From positions 102,369,281 through 102,433,280 of the forward strand of contig CM060898.1 in the NCBI GenBank assembly GCA_030762935.1: a stretch of DNA of 64,000 nucleotides. Direction: 5' to 3'. The position numbers and the translations under genes were made by a program. The notes beneath the pieces are model-generated. The model ran no database searches, had not been told where the DNA came from, and was given only the letters and a program-made list of their open reading frames with translations. Shown here piece after piece: positions 44,846-55,774 of this stretch. The DNA is from Hymenopus coronatus. Lineage: Eukaryota > Arthropoda > Insecta > Mantodea > Hymenopodidae. Position 1 is the stretch's first letter. Each line of letters starts with the position of its first letter.

Positions 44846-45683
44846 ACTCTACCTATCCATATTGTTACTCAAGATTATTCATTTATATACCTCGTGGTAT
44901 ATCTAGATAAACATCAGCAGAAATTGTGTATGAGTTCCTTTTTAGTAGAAGGGAAATAAGGTAATACACTAACCTAAAAGTAGTAAATCTTATAAAAAAC
45001 CGGTCGCTATGTGAAACAATTGAAATTTAGTTAGTTTTACACAGTTAGGATTAAAACAAAAGAGAGAAAACAAAACATGACCTCCCGTTTGAAAAAAGAC
45101 GTTAAGGAAATGAAAATTGAATACAACAACAAGCAATATCTGGAAAACGTTTAACTCAAAAAAAAAAAAAAAAAGTAAAATAAAATGTAACATAAATTGT
45201 GTATTTTGAGGATATCTACATGCTTTTTAGTAAGATTTTGTCTATTTCTTATGGTTTACCAGTTATGCAAAATTCACACAAGATGAAAGGCCTTTAGAGG
45301 CAATTCCTATACATATTATTTTTTCACGTAAATATCTTTAATATGTTATATTTTAATCTAAGTTGTTAGAGCTATGTTTTAGAAAACAAACTTTGGAAAA
45401 ATATTTCCATATGAAGGGTATTTGAGGTAGGGGGTTTTCCTGAAAATCTTTGTATCGCATCCTTGGAAATACTTAATTTAAATACCAAATGACATATTTA
45501 GCGGTATTTTCGATTTTGAGCTATGCTGCACATTCACACGAGGCCCTTTTTTAACATATGTTTTTTTTGTATTTATGGGACCTCAAAACACACATTTCTG
45601 TTGAAATCTCGACATTTAATTGTTGGGTGGAATACAGTACCTTCCCTAATTACTATATGTACAGTACATGTAGAGAAAATAAG
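44846..45683 (+). mobile_element. TCTGATG element, old copy
   Basis: The TCTGATG end itself is missing; it starts at ACTCTACCTATCC. An A run at 45158-45174 lies within. The hairpin is reduced (ACTATATGTACAGTACATG). It ends AGAGAAAATAAG and joins the next fragment. Confidence 0.8.
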
Positions 45684-45750
45684 CACATATGTTCCATTCA
45701 CATGACCTTCTCTACCCGTTCTGCAAACAAACTATTCTCACGAAGACTAG
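45679..45750 (+). mobile_element. TCTGATG element, terminal fragment, head-to-tail
   Basis: GCACATATGTTCCATTCACATGACC and CTCTACCCGTTCTGCAAAC directly after the preceding copy's end. Confidence 0.75.
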
Positions 45751-45849
45751 CATGCTCCCGGTAAATCAGAAGCCGTTCTCAAATTATATTGAGATGCTAT
45801 ACCTCAACGGAGTAAGTACTTTAAGTCTGGGAACTTTTGTTCTAAAAAG

Positions 45850-46552
45850 GAGACCCCCTGGATCCAAAAAATGAATTTTTAGAAAAATTTCCCTATGTGT
45901 ATCCGTGTGTGTGTGTGTGTGGGGGGGGGGGTGTCTGTGCATAGCTCATAAACGAAAATACTTTAATTTTGGTATCTTCCAAGGATGGAGCACCACTACC
46001 CTTTATGTGGAACATTTTTCCAACATTTAGATTTTTTTCAACTATGGCTCTAACTATTATGATTAAAACACAGTATGTAAGATATTTTTATGGCAAACGA
46101 AATGTACATCTTGGATTTTCTGGAAATCGCCTCTGAATACCTCTTTATTGTGGAAGACTTTTGTATAACTGGCAAACCGTAAGAGATACACAAAAAAATG
46201 TAGATGTCATTAAACCGCACAATTTATGTTAAACATATATAATTTTAGCCACTTATATTTCTTTCAAACGGACTGACATCTTTCTTCTGTTTCTCGTTTA
46301 TTTACTCCTGGAAAGCAAAGAATTTGGAATTTAAATTGTTTGTCATAGCAACCAGCTTTGAAAGGACGAGACTATTGCTTTGGTCTGTGCAGCTATTTTC
46401 CTCCAACTTACGAGTAGGCTGAAAATAAGACTAACTCTGCTTATGTTTATCTTGATTAGCATGATGTATATAACAGATTAATTTTTTGAATAAAAGGTTT
46501 CCTTGCCGAACAGCTAGAGGAAATCATGTGAATGGAACACATTAGATTTTTG
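45850..46552 (-). mobile_element. TCTGATG element, hairpin missing
   Basis: Starts AGGAGACCCCCTGGATCC. The core is a GT run turning into a G run (45906-45931). The right end GGAACACATTAGATTTTT is intact. Confidence 0.82.
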
Positions 46553-46885
46553 CCCTTCTACTTACAAGGGACCAAGTAATGAAGACAATATCTGCTAATG
46601 TTTATCTCGATTAGCAAAATTTAGATAGAAGAATAAGCTTTTTAACAATAACTCGTTACAGAAAGTCATGTGAATGGAATACGTAAGGTTTTTTACTCAA
46701 GGTACTTCAAAACATATTTCCGATGAAATCTAGAGAACTAATTTTGGGTAGAATACAATACCTTCTTTATGCATACGTGCTAGAGAAAATAAAATGAAAA
46801 AATCTCATATGTTTTATTCATATGACTTATTACTAGCTCCCTTGTCAGTAGAAGGGAAATAAGAAAATGCACGGGTTAAAGGGCA
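46553..46885. mobile_element. Cluster of three TCTGATG fragments
   Basis: 46553-46694 (minus) is a right end ending GGAATACGTAAGGTTTTTT. 46695-46794 (plus) is a hairpin end with the alternative form GCATACGTGCTAGAG. 46796-46885 (plus) is a TCTCATATG end. The last two are head-to-tail across 46788-46803. Confidence 0.72.
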
Positions 46886-47471
46886 GATTTTGTATTCCTT
46901 CCAAAAAATTCCATTCCAGATTTCACTGGAAATACATGCTTTGAAATCCCTTATTCCAAAAAAGGCATTCTTGGAAACATGTCCATGTGTAGCTGTGTGT
47001 GTGTGTCTTTGGGCAGCATATCTTAAAAGCGAAAAGTCTGTTAAATACCAAACTTGTATTTAAGTTCCGTCTCTTCCAAGAATGCGACAGGAAGATTAAA
47101 TTCTCTCACCCCCAGCTACCCACTACATGGCACATTTTTGGAAAACTTTTGACTTTCTCAAACATGACTCTTAACGAGTTTTATAAAGATCCCATCCATA
47201 TGTTTAAGATATTTACATGCCAAACGAAGGGTATCTAGTTAATTTTCTGGGAATAGCCCCTGAAGACCTTTTCATTTTGGATGATTTTATATGACTGCTA
47301 AACCGTAAGGGATAGACAAAAACCTTCTGCACAGAAAATGTAGATACCATTAAAACACATAATTTATATAATATACATTTTTGTTGTAGAGTTAACCGTT
47401 TTCCATATATTCCGAGTTATTGGCATCAATTTTAAGTTACTTAAATTTTTTTTCAAACGGGAAGACATAAT
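46886..47471 (-). mobile_element. TCTGATG element, both ends lost
   Basis: Runs from TTTGTATTCCTTCC through a short GTGTGTGTGTC core to AAACGGGAAGACATAATC. The hairpin end of the next copy replaces its right third. Confidence 0.82.
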
Positions 47472-47472
47472 C

Positions 47473-48298
47473 TTTTTACTTTCTCTATAGGCACTATGTA
47501 CATAGTGTATAGAGAATGTATTGCAGTCCACCAAAAAATTCGATACCGAGATTTTACCGGAAATACATGTTATAGGACCTCCTGTATCCATAAAAAGCAT
47601 TTTCAGAAAAAGGTCCGTGTGCCTGTGAACACGATAACTCAAAAACGAAAAGAAGCTAAAATACCAAATTTGGTATTTAAGTTTAGTATCTTCCAGGGAT
47701 GCGACACGAAGGTTTTGAAAAAATCCCCCCACCCCAAACTACCCTTTACATGGAACTTTTTTCGAAAATTTCGATTTTCTCAAAAATGGCTCTAACGATT
47801 TTGATTAAAATATCATATATTAAATACTTTTTTTGACAAATGAAATGTATATCTTGAATTTTCTGGGGATAGCCTCTGAAGATTAGTTTATTCTGGATGC
47901 ATTTTGAATAACTGCTAAACCGTAAGAGATGGACCAAAACTTACTGCACAAAAAATGTAGAGCACGTTAAAACACACAATTTATGTTATATACATTTTTT
48001 TTGTGGAGTTGATCGTCTTTGAGATATTCCTTCTTTTTGGTTTCAGCTATAAAAAGACATACCTTTCTCATACAGGACTTGGTGAACTCGTGTCCTTACA
48101 AACAAAGGAACTTCAGTCACATAGCAACCAGCTTTTTACTATCACTTTAACTTATGGTACTCCCTTATTTCGCTTCTATTTACAAGGAAGCAAGTAATAA
48201 GGCTATTTTTTTCTGACTAGAATGAAGTAAATAGAAGTATAAGCTTTTGTTGCAGAGATATAGAGAAAGTCATGTGAATGGTACACATGAGTTTTTTT
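47473..48298 (-). mobile_element. TCTGATG element, near full length
   Basis: TTTTTACTTTCTC, hairpin ACTATGTACATAGTG and a very short core (GTGTGCCTGTG). The right end is GTACACATGAGTTTTT, and ATTTTTTCTCGATTAGC is partly deleted. Confidence 0.92.
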
Positions 48299-48562
48299 TT
48301 CGGCTCTCTTTTGTGTACCTACTCCTAGCAAGTAAAGAGAACCCAATTTCAATTGTTGCATCGGCTTTTAAAAGAATTGACTATTGCTTAGGCCTAATAT
48401 GTTCTCTTATTTACCTTCTAATTACAAAGAAGCAACTAATAAGATCATTTCTGTTAATGTTTATCTTGATTATCAAGATGCAGATAAAAATAATGTTCTG
48501 TAAGAATTGAGTGTTTGTGAAACAGCTAGAGAAGGTCATGTAAATAAAACACATCAGATTGT
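48298..48562 (-). mobile_element. TCTGATG element, right third
   Basis: GGCTCTCTTTTGTGTACCTACTCC to AACACATCAGATTGTTTT, with GTTTATCTTGATTATCAAGATG in place of the usual CTCGATTAGCATG block. Confidence 0.8.
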
Positions 48563-49077
48563 TTTCAAGTGGGTAATCTACAAGATTATTGTTTTTTTCT
48601 TCAAGATATTGCACGGAGAACGGAATTTCAATGCCATCAAATGCATATTTCCTCGTACCCTTGAATCGATAGGTATGGATGACCTCAGGGTAGAAGGGAA
48701 TAAGTCATTTTTATCAATTTTTTCCCCCTTTCAATAAATTAAAGTATTTTGCAATGTGAAAACAGTGTACTAGATTTTGAAAACGAACTGTTTCAGATGA
48801 TTCATGCATTTGTTTGTAACCGGATACTCGCTTTAGTTTTTTGGCTCTCCTGTAAAATAGATGAAAATGACTTACTCCCTTTTACCCTGGAACAGTCTAT
48901 ATACAGGGTGTTAATGAACTATACCGAAATATTTTCACAGAATATGTAGATTACTTAAATAAGTAATTTGAGGTAGCAGACTTAAGGCCTTGTTTATTAA
49001 AATTTCGAAGTAATGGCTATAAGTTTCTGAAGTGCCAGTACGCCACGTATCGCGGCACTTTGCCTGGAATGGAAAAA

Positions 49078-49113
<36 letters not shown>

Positions 49114-50229
49114 CATTAGTGTTATGACCTTTGGAATAGCAGCTTCCCGCGATACGCTTCATTAAGCCACCAGAGCAGTTGAAAAAACTCCTCTAGAGTA
49201 GCCTACATAACTCAAGAACGTAATTAATGCAGGCTCAGTGTCGCACTGTCAAGTGATTAGTTCGAAATTTTTCAGATTTTTGCGACATTAAATCTTGAGA
49301 ACGCTAGTAACGAGCTGCTAAAATCGATATTTCTATAATCGGGCAGTAGTTTTAAAGACATTCTAAGGCATTTTTTCATTCTGCTTTGCTTTAGCACCGA
49401 CTTATCAGCACCTGATACCCACACGTTTAACGCTATGTAGCTGCGTTATGTTTATCCGGGGACCATGCATAGCCGATCTCAAATTACTTATATCAGTCAC
49501 GTGCACAATCTCGGAGTATTCATTAACAACCTGTATATATACATACATAGAGAATATTTCATTGCAGAATAATTGTGCATTTATCACATCAACTTTTTTA
49601 ATGAGAGATTTTAGGTCCACATGCAAACGTTTTACTTTGTGAGAAAAATCCATATAAGGATAATTTGTGAAATAGTTCCTGGAATGTTTTTATACCTCCA
49701 GAAAGGTTTAGGCATTGATCCTTTGTTTTATTTCGCTTTCGGCAGATGCTTTCTGAGTCACGTAAGAAACCGACAATAATATAAGCGAAGGAAACAAGCG
49801 TTTGCAACAAAGAACAGGAAATGCTTTTAAGAAGCTTCGCATGTTTTCTGTCGTCGTCACCTAAGAGCATTAGTGGATTGGTAGGAGTTTTTAGCGTCAA
49901 TCAAGAGGAAACACTTGTCGATTGCCTTCCTTATAAATGGAAATTGTGAGTTTATTGGTTAGCAAGCTGTTTTGGCTTGACGTAAATTAAAAGTTTCTAC
50001 TTGATCGTGAAAACAAGCTGTTCTCTGATGCAGCTGGTGATTCCCTAGAAAAACTTGATTTCCTTCAGAGCAGAAAACAGGAAATTTTATTCTGCCCCGC
50101 GACAGTCTCTTCCGTGAATAACAATGTCTAGTGGAGTCTTTACTTACAGCTATAAGAGCAGTCTTGTGCTTACAGAAATGCCAGTGTGGTTGTTTTACAA
50201 CTATTTTTATTTATTATTTTATTTATCTA
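48563..50229. other. Unclassified DNA, 1.7 kb, with an AAT microsatellite
   Basis: (AAT)n at 49079-49111. TATACAGGGTGTTAATGAAC at 48900-48919 resembles a transposon terminus, but no partner end is seen. Two overlapping minus-strand frames at 49405-49653 (82 codons) and 49598-49900 (100 codons) are in different phases. The peptides are protein-like (DFSHKVKRLHVDLKSLIKKV) but not recognised; a frameshifted remnant gene or transposon is possible. Confidence 0.35.
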
Positions 50230-50974
50230 TTTTAACTTTATCTACTTAGTATAGTACAGAGGTACAGAAGTATTGGAAAGTATTGCATTCAAACCAAAAT
50301 TCGATACGAAAAGTCGGTAAAATACCAAACTTGGTATTTAAGTTTAGTATCTTCCAGGGATGCGACACGAAAATTTTGAACAAAATTCCCCCACCACCAA
50401 CTACCCTTTACATGTAAGTTTGTTCAAAAATTTTGACTTTCTCAAAAATGGCTGTAACGGTTTTGATTTAAATTTCGTATATTAAAGATATTTACCTGAC
50501 AAATAAAAGGTATATCTTGAATTTTCTGGAAATAGCCTCTGAAGACTACTTTATTCTGGATAAATTTTACTGAATTTTGAATAACTGCTAAACCGTAAGA
50601 GATGGACAAAAACTTACTACACAAAAACTGTAGAGCACGTTAAAACACACAATTTATGATATATACATTTTTTTTTTAGACATTCCTTATTTTTAGTTTC
50701 TGGTATGAAAAAGTTATACTTTTCTCATACAGGAATTTGTCTACTGTCCATACAAACAAAGGAACTTCAGTGACATAGCAACCAGCTTTTGACAATCTTT
50801 TTAACCTATGGTACTGCCTTATTTCGCTTCTACTTACAAGGAAGCAAGTACTAAGACTATTTCTGCTAATTTTTTCTGATAAGCATGAAGTAAATAGAAG
50901 TATAAGTTTTTTTAAGAATAATTCGTTGCAGAGATGTAGAGAAAGTCATGTGAATGCTGCACATTACTTTTTTT
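50230..50974 (-). mobile_element. TCTGATG element with the core deleted
   Basis: Damaged hairpin (CTACTTAGTATAGTACAGAGG). AAAATTCGATAC joins directly to GAAAAGTCGG, removing the GT core. The right end is GCTGCACATTACTTTTTTT. Confidence 0.85.
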
Positions 50975-51289
50975 TCGTGTAATTGACCATTTCTGAAATA
51001 TTCCTTGTTATTTGTTTAAGATTTAAAATAGGTAGTTAAAACTTTTCTCCCACAGATGCATAGAAACGGATTTCACCCACATGGCAACAGGCAATTGAAA
51101 GATTTTAATATCATTTTAACTTTGTGTATTTCCTTATTGTCCTTCTACTTACAAGGAAGCAAGTAATAAATACAATTTCTGCCAGTGTTTATCTCGTTTA
51201 TTATAAAATGGATAGAAGAATATGATTTTAACTATAATTTATAACAGCGATGTAGAGAAAGTTATTTGAATGGAACAGATCTGATTTTA
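50975..51289 (-). mobile_element. TCTGATG element, right third
   Basis: TCGTGTAATTGACCATTTCTG to GAACAGATCTGATTTTA, directly continuing from the previous copy in the same orientation. Confidence 0.78.
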
Positions 51290-51849
51290 TTTTGGGGGGG
51301 GGCATCTTTTTAATGAGATTTCGCTGTAGACTTTAGACTTGAGCTGTGAAAGTTGCGTTTAGTTTTGCAGGAGTAATATGTAAATGTTAGATGATGAAAA
51401 GTAGCATCTGAAAAGCCGGCCGCAAGATTATATAATGAAACCCAGTTGAGAGTTTTTCTAGGAAGATCCACAGAAGCATAACGTAGAAAGATAGCGTGAT
51501 GGCGGGATGAAACAAAAGCTTTGCTTAGCGGACTAGAAATAGCAAGATTACATTTGTTACTAAATTGCTTACAAGAAAGATATATCAGCGATTTTCAGAG
51601 CAGCCTTAAAATTCATGAGCAACACAAGTAATAAATGTACAAATACATAACCAAGACTCAGCTTGTTATTTCAATTTTCTTTGTTTCATTTCCCGGGATT
51701 GAGATAGCGTTTATGGAGATTCCCAGATAGCGGTCTCATTGTAGTCTACTTGCAGTGATTATTAACTTTTTAGAAGTTACAGACAGACCACCCCAGGATC
51801 AAAAGCAGCCTTTATGCTTCCTGAATAATTATATCTACTCTTGTGTCTA
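51290..51849. other. Unclassified DNA
   Basis: G run at 51293-51301; no gene or known repeat recognised. Confidence 0.4.
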
Positions 51850-51900
51850 TCTAAACCTAACATCTGAAATGTTACATTCACGAGATTTTCTCTATCACCT
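51850..51900 (+). mobile_element. TCTGATG element, terminal scrap
   Basis: ACATCTGAAATGTTACATTCACG then AGATTTTCTCTATCACC. Confidence 0.65.
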
Positions 51901-52055
51901 ATCATTTGTTAGTGGTTATGCAACCTTTTACTTTCTCTACACGTACTAGGTGTATATACGAGGGCAGTTTTTTTTTCAACCTCCGATAGGCTATAAATAC
52001 AATACAAGTACATAAAAAACAATTATTTTATTACTGAAAGTTTTGTACACTTATG

Positions 52056-52416
52056 TTACTTTTCAACATTATCACCGAAAAGATTGAGACATTTATCGTA
52101 CCTGTGCACAAGCTTTGCAATACCTGCTTCAAAAAATGTTGCCGCCAATGATTTCAAATGAGTATTGACGTTGTTTCGAAGATATTCGTTGGTTTGAAAC
52201 TGCTGATCTCCTAGCCACGTCTTCAGTCAAGGGAAAAGGTGAAAGTCGCTGAGTGCCAGGTCAGGACAGTACGGCAGATGATCGAAAATGTCCCATTGAA
52301 ATTGTTCAAGGAGCCGATGATGTTTGGATGAGCGTTGTCATGGATAAACACAGTTCCTGAAGTCAGCATTCCTCTTCTTTGTTTTGAATGACTCTGCGCA
52401 AACGTCGTAAAGTACG
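52056..52416 (-). pseudogene. Mariner transposase C-terminal remnant
   Basis: Read right to left on the minus strand. IQNKRRGM-like SKQRRGMLTSGTVFIHDNAHPN holds the second catalytic aspartate (HDNA). After a frame change comes EQFQWDIFDH, then YCPDLALSDFH with the third aspartate of the DD34D triad, a stop codon after FHLFP, then LKTWLGDQQF. The tail is FFEAGIAKLVHRYDKCLNLFGDNVEK and a TAA at 52056-52058. Intact mariners are about 345 residues; here the first half, including the first aspartate and the DNA-binding domain, is absent. No active protein is possible. Family identity is firm from the C-terminal motif. Confidence 0.85.
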
Positions 52417-52634
52417 AACAACATCAATGCTCATTTGAAATCATTGGCGACAACATTTTTTGAAGCGGGTATTGCAAAGCTTGTGCACATGTACGATACA
52501 TCTCTCAATCTTTTCGGTGATTATGTTGAAAAGTAACATAAGGTACAAAACATTTAGTAATAAAATAATTGTTTTCTATAAACCTGTCTTTTATTTATAG
52601 CCTATCGGAGGTCGAAAAAAAAAAACGGCCTACG
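52417..52634 (+). repeat. Inverted second copy of the mariner 3' end
   Basis: Plus strand encodes SLATTFFEAGIAKLVHMYD and ends FGDYVEK before a TAA near 52533, matching the minus-strand tail at 52056-52175 with a few changes. Confidence 0.88.
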
Positions 52635-53511
52635 TAGTAGGTATATGGAGAAGGTATTGTTATTGCACTAAAAAATTCGATACCGAGATTTCACCGGAAA
52701 TATATTTTTGGGGACACCCTGAATACAAAAAAAAAGAAAACATTTTTAGAAAAATGTCCATCTTTCGATCTGTGTGTGTGTGTGTATGTAAGTCTTTGGG
52801 CAGAATAGCTCAGAAAAAAAAAAGACTGTTTATTACCAAACTTGGTATTTAAGTTTGACAGCCTCCACAGATATGACACGAAGATTTTCAAGAAAATCCT
52901 CCCACCCATAACCTCCACTTTACATGGAACAACTTTCAAAAATTTTGATTGCCTTAAAAATGTCTCTAACGATTTTAATTAAAATCTCTTATATTTAGGA
53001 TATTAACATGACAAATAAGATGTATACGTTAAATTTTTTGGGAAAAGCCTCTGAAGACATGTTTATTCTGCATGAATTTTTCGGAATTTTGCATAACTGG
53101 TAAACCGTAAGAGATAGAAAAAATCTTACTGTGCAAACAATATAGATCTCATTAAAACACACAGTTTATGTCATATGCATATTTTCGTGGAGTTGACCGT
53201 TTTCGAGATATTCTTTATTACTGATTTTAGCCCTAAAATACTTAAACTTTTCTCATTCGAGAACTTGTCAACTCCTGCCTATGCAACGAAGTGGTTTTCA
53301 ATCCCATAGCAACCATATTTTAAAACATTTGACTGTCGTTTTAGCCTATTGTACTCCTTTATTTTCCTTCTGCTTAATAAAGAACTAAGTATTAAGACCG
53401 TTTCTGCTAATGTATATATCGATTAGCATGAAGTAGATAGAAGAGTAAACAGTAATTTGTTACAGAGATGTAGAAAAAGTCATGGGAATGGAACATATTA
53501 GATTTTGTTTA

Positions 53512-54896
53512 CTTACTTTACACGTACTATATGTGGTGTGTGTGTGTGTGTGTGTGTGTGTGAACGCAGAGGGGATTCCGCACTGCCACCATTGGCTTCT
53601 TTTACTTCAGACCCAAGAGCATGATGAGATGAGTGCAATTTTAAAGAAGGTCCGAAACCGGACGGCGGAGGAAGAGCCTCCGTTGAGGGTCACTAACATA
53701 TTCCAGGCAGTTATTCATTCCGATGGGGAGCGCTTAAACTCCGCACCCCAGATTGACTAAACTCTCGGGTCTACAGGCGTCTTCCAACGTCATCCCGCCA
53801 CCGAGAACTTATTTCCAAAGCGCAGTCACCACCACGGAAGAGCGCCACCACCACAATCTTCGCCAAATATTACAACCCTGAAAGAGACCGGTCGCATAAA
53901 ATAGAGATGAAATGAAGGGTCAGGGAATTCGAAATAATGGAAACACCTCCCCAATATTGGCTTACTAACCCGGGAAACCCCAAAAATTACCCATGGGGCT
54001 GAGAGGTCGGTCACTGGAATCGATCCCACGACCTGCCAATCTCAGATGAGGCTACCTGGTACGGTGGTACGATGTACTATGTACTTAAATATGTACAGAG
54101 AAGTTATTATATTCCACCCAAAAATTAGATGTCGAAATTTCACCAGAAATATATGTTTTAATGTCCCTTAGAAAAAGGTACTATGTGTCTGTTAGTGTGT
54201 TTATCTGTGGACAGCACAGCTCAAAGGTCGCTTAAACACCAAACTTGGTCTTTAATTTCAGTGGATGCGGCTCGAAGATTTTCAGGAAAATTCCCCACTC
54301 AGTGCTATCCTTTACATTGACAAAATTTCGAACAATTTGATTTTCTCAAAAAGGCTCTAAAAATTTTTATTTTAAAAACGTATGCTTAATATATTGTTAT
54401 GAAAAACTAAATGTATCTAGAATTTTCTGCGAATATTCTCTGAGCGCCTCTTCATTCTGGATGACTTTTTATAAATGGTAAATCTTAAGAAATAGAAAAA
54501 GGCTTGAAAATACACTTAGAGCTCACTAAAACACATAATTTATGTCATGTATATATATTTTTTTATAGAGTTAACCATTTCAGAAGTATTCTTTGCCAAT
54601 GCTTTCAATTTTAAACTACTAAAACTTTTCTCAAACGGGAAGTCTTTCATTTCATCTCTCTTTTGTTTTACTCCTGGTCTTGAAAAGATAACCGAATTTC
54701 AATTGTTTCAAATAGCGATTAGTTTATAAAGATTTGGCTATCACTTTAGCTTAGTATATTCGTCAATTCCCATCTCCTTACCAAGTAATAACAACAATTC
54801 TGCTAATGATTAGTATGATGATAAAAAGTGATTTTTTGTAAGAACATATTTGGAACGCGTAGAGAAATTAATGTGAATGGAGCACATTGTATTTTT
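53512..54896 (-). mobile_element. TCTGATG element split by a large SINE
   Basis: A short hairpin-end piece (TTTACTTACTTTACACGTACTATATG) lies at 53512-53534. The remainder runs from about 54068 (ATGTACTATGTAC) to GAGCACATTGTATTTTT. The junction with the next, oppositely oriented copy is exact. Confidence 0.8.
53535..54075 (-). mobile_element. Large tRNA-derived SINE, family S3, copy 2
   Basis: On the minus strand the head ACCAGGTAGCCTCATC and GGGATCGATTCC supply A- and B-box-like motifs. The body has GGGGTTTCCCGGGTTAG, CCCTTCATTTCATC and AATATGTTAGTGACCCTC. It ends GCAGTGCGGAATCCCC and a CA/GT run (53535-53562). Open frames on either strand here (for example 53482-53760) are by-products of the GC-rich body. 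Confidence 0.78.
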
Positions 54897-55750
54897 AAAA
54901 AATCTGATGTGCTCCATTCACGTGACTTTCTCTACATCTCTACAACGAATTATTGTTAAAAAGCCTATGCTTCTATTTACTTCATGCTCTCGAGAAAAAA
55001 ATAACAGAAATAGTCTTATTACTTGCTTCCTTGTAAGTAGAAGAAGAAAAAGAGAGTACCATATGTTAAAGTGGTAGTCTAAAGCTGATTGCTATATGAC
55101 TGAAGTTCCTTTGTTTGTATGGACACGAGTTCACAAAGTCCTGTATGAGAAAAGTGTTTTATTGCTGAAACCAAAAACAAGGAATATCTCAAAAACAATC
55201 AACTCCACGAAAGAAATGTATATAACATAAATTGTGTGTTTTAAAGTGCTCTACATTTGTGTGGTGAGTTTTTGTCCATCTCTTACGGTTTATATTTATG
55301 CGAAATTCCGTAAAATTTACCCAGAGTAAAATAGTCTTTAGAGGCTACTTCCAGAAAATTCAAAATATACATTTTATTTGTCAGGTAATACGATATCTTA
55401 ATCAAAATCGTTAGAGCCATGCTTTAGAATATCAAAATTTTCGAAAAAAGTTATATTTAAAGGGTAGTTTGGGGTAGGGGGATTTTTCTCAAAATCTTCG
55501 TGTCGCATCCCTGGAATATACTAAACTTAAACACCAAGTTTGGTATTTTACCGACTTTTCGTTTTTGAGTTATCGTGTTCACAGACACACGGACACACAC
55601 ACACACACACACGACCTTTTCTGAAAATGCTTTTTTTGATACAGGGGACCCTAAAACATGTATTTCCGGTGAAATCCCGGTATCGAATTTTTTGGGGGAG
55701 TACAACACCTCTCTATGAACTATGTATATAGTACGTATAGAGAAAGTAAA
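54896..55750 (+). mobile_element. TCTGATG element, full length
   Basis: TCTGATGTGCTCC at 54903. A CA run (55592-55612) is the core. The hairpin ACTATGTATATAGTACG has one change. It ends AGAGAAAGTAAAAAAGG. With the preceding minus copy it forms a palindromic junction at TTTTT/AAAAAA. Confidence 0.92.
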
Positions 55751-55774
55751 AAAGGTCCCTGTGTGTGATCACGA

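Larger units (their letters stand above)
51959..52634 (-). mobile_element. Fold-back non-autonomous mariner element
   Basis: The element is 676 bp flanked by TA at 51957-51958 and 52635-52636. The ends are CGAGGGCAGTTTTTTTTTCA and, inverted, CGTAGGCCGTTTTTTTTTTT, both leading into ACCTCCGATAGG. Arms of about 217 bp (51959-52175 and 52417-52634) are inverted copies that both encode the mariner transposase C-terminus. The centre, on the minus strand, continues further into the catalytic domain. Here the N-terminal half of an ordinary mariner was replaced by an inverted copy of the 3' end, the mirror image of the DUF4817 fold-back at 30294. The arms differ by several substitutions and small indels, so it is older than that element. 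Confidence 0.9.
51924..53506 (-). mobile_element. TCTGATG element split by a fold-back mariner
   Basis: Left part: CTTTTACTTTCTCTACACG and half of the hairpin to 51958. The right part resumes at 52635 with GTAGGTATATGGAGAAGG and continues through a CATTTTTAGAAAAATGTCC block, a GTGTGTGTGTGTATGTAAG core, and on to GAACATATTAGATTTT. The mariner struck within the hairpin. Confidence 0.88.

Noticed and set aside
48900..49170. Complete DNA transposon beginning at TATACAGGGTGTT
   Set aside because: The terminus looks right, but I could find no matching inverted end or target duplication.
53482..53760. 92-codon plus-strand frame near the GT run
   Set aside because: Lies across a GT microsatellite and the body of a SINE that reads on the other strand.
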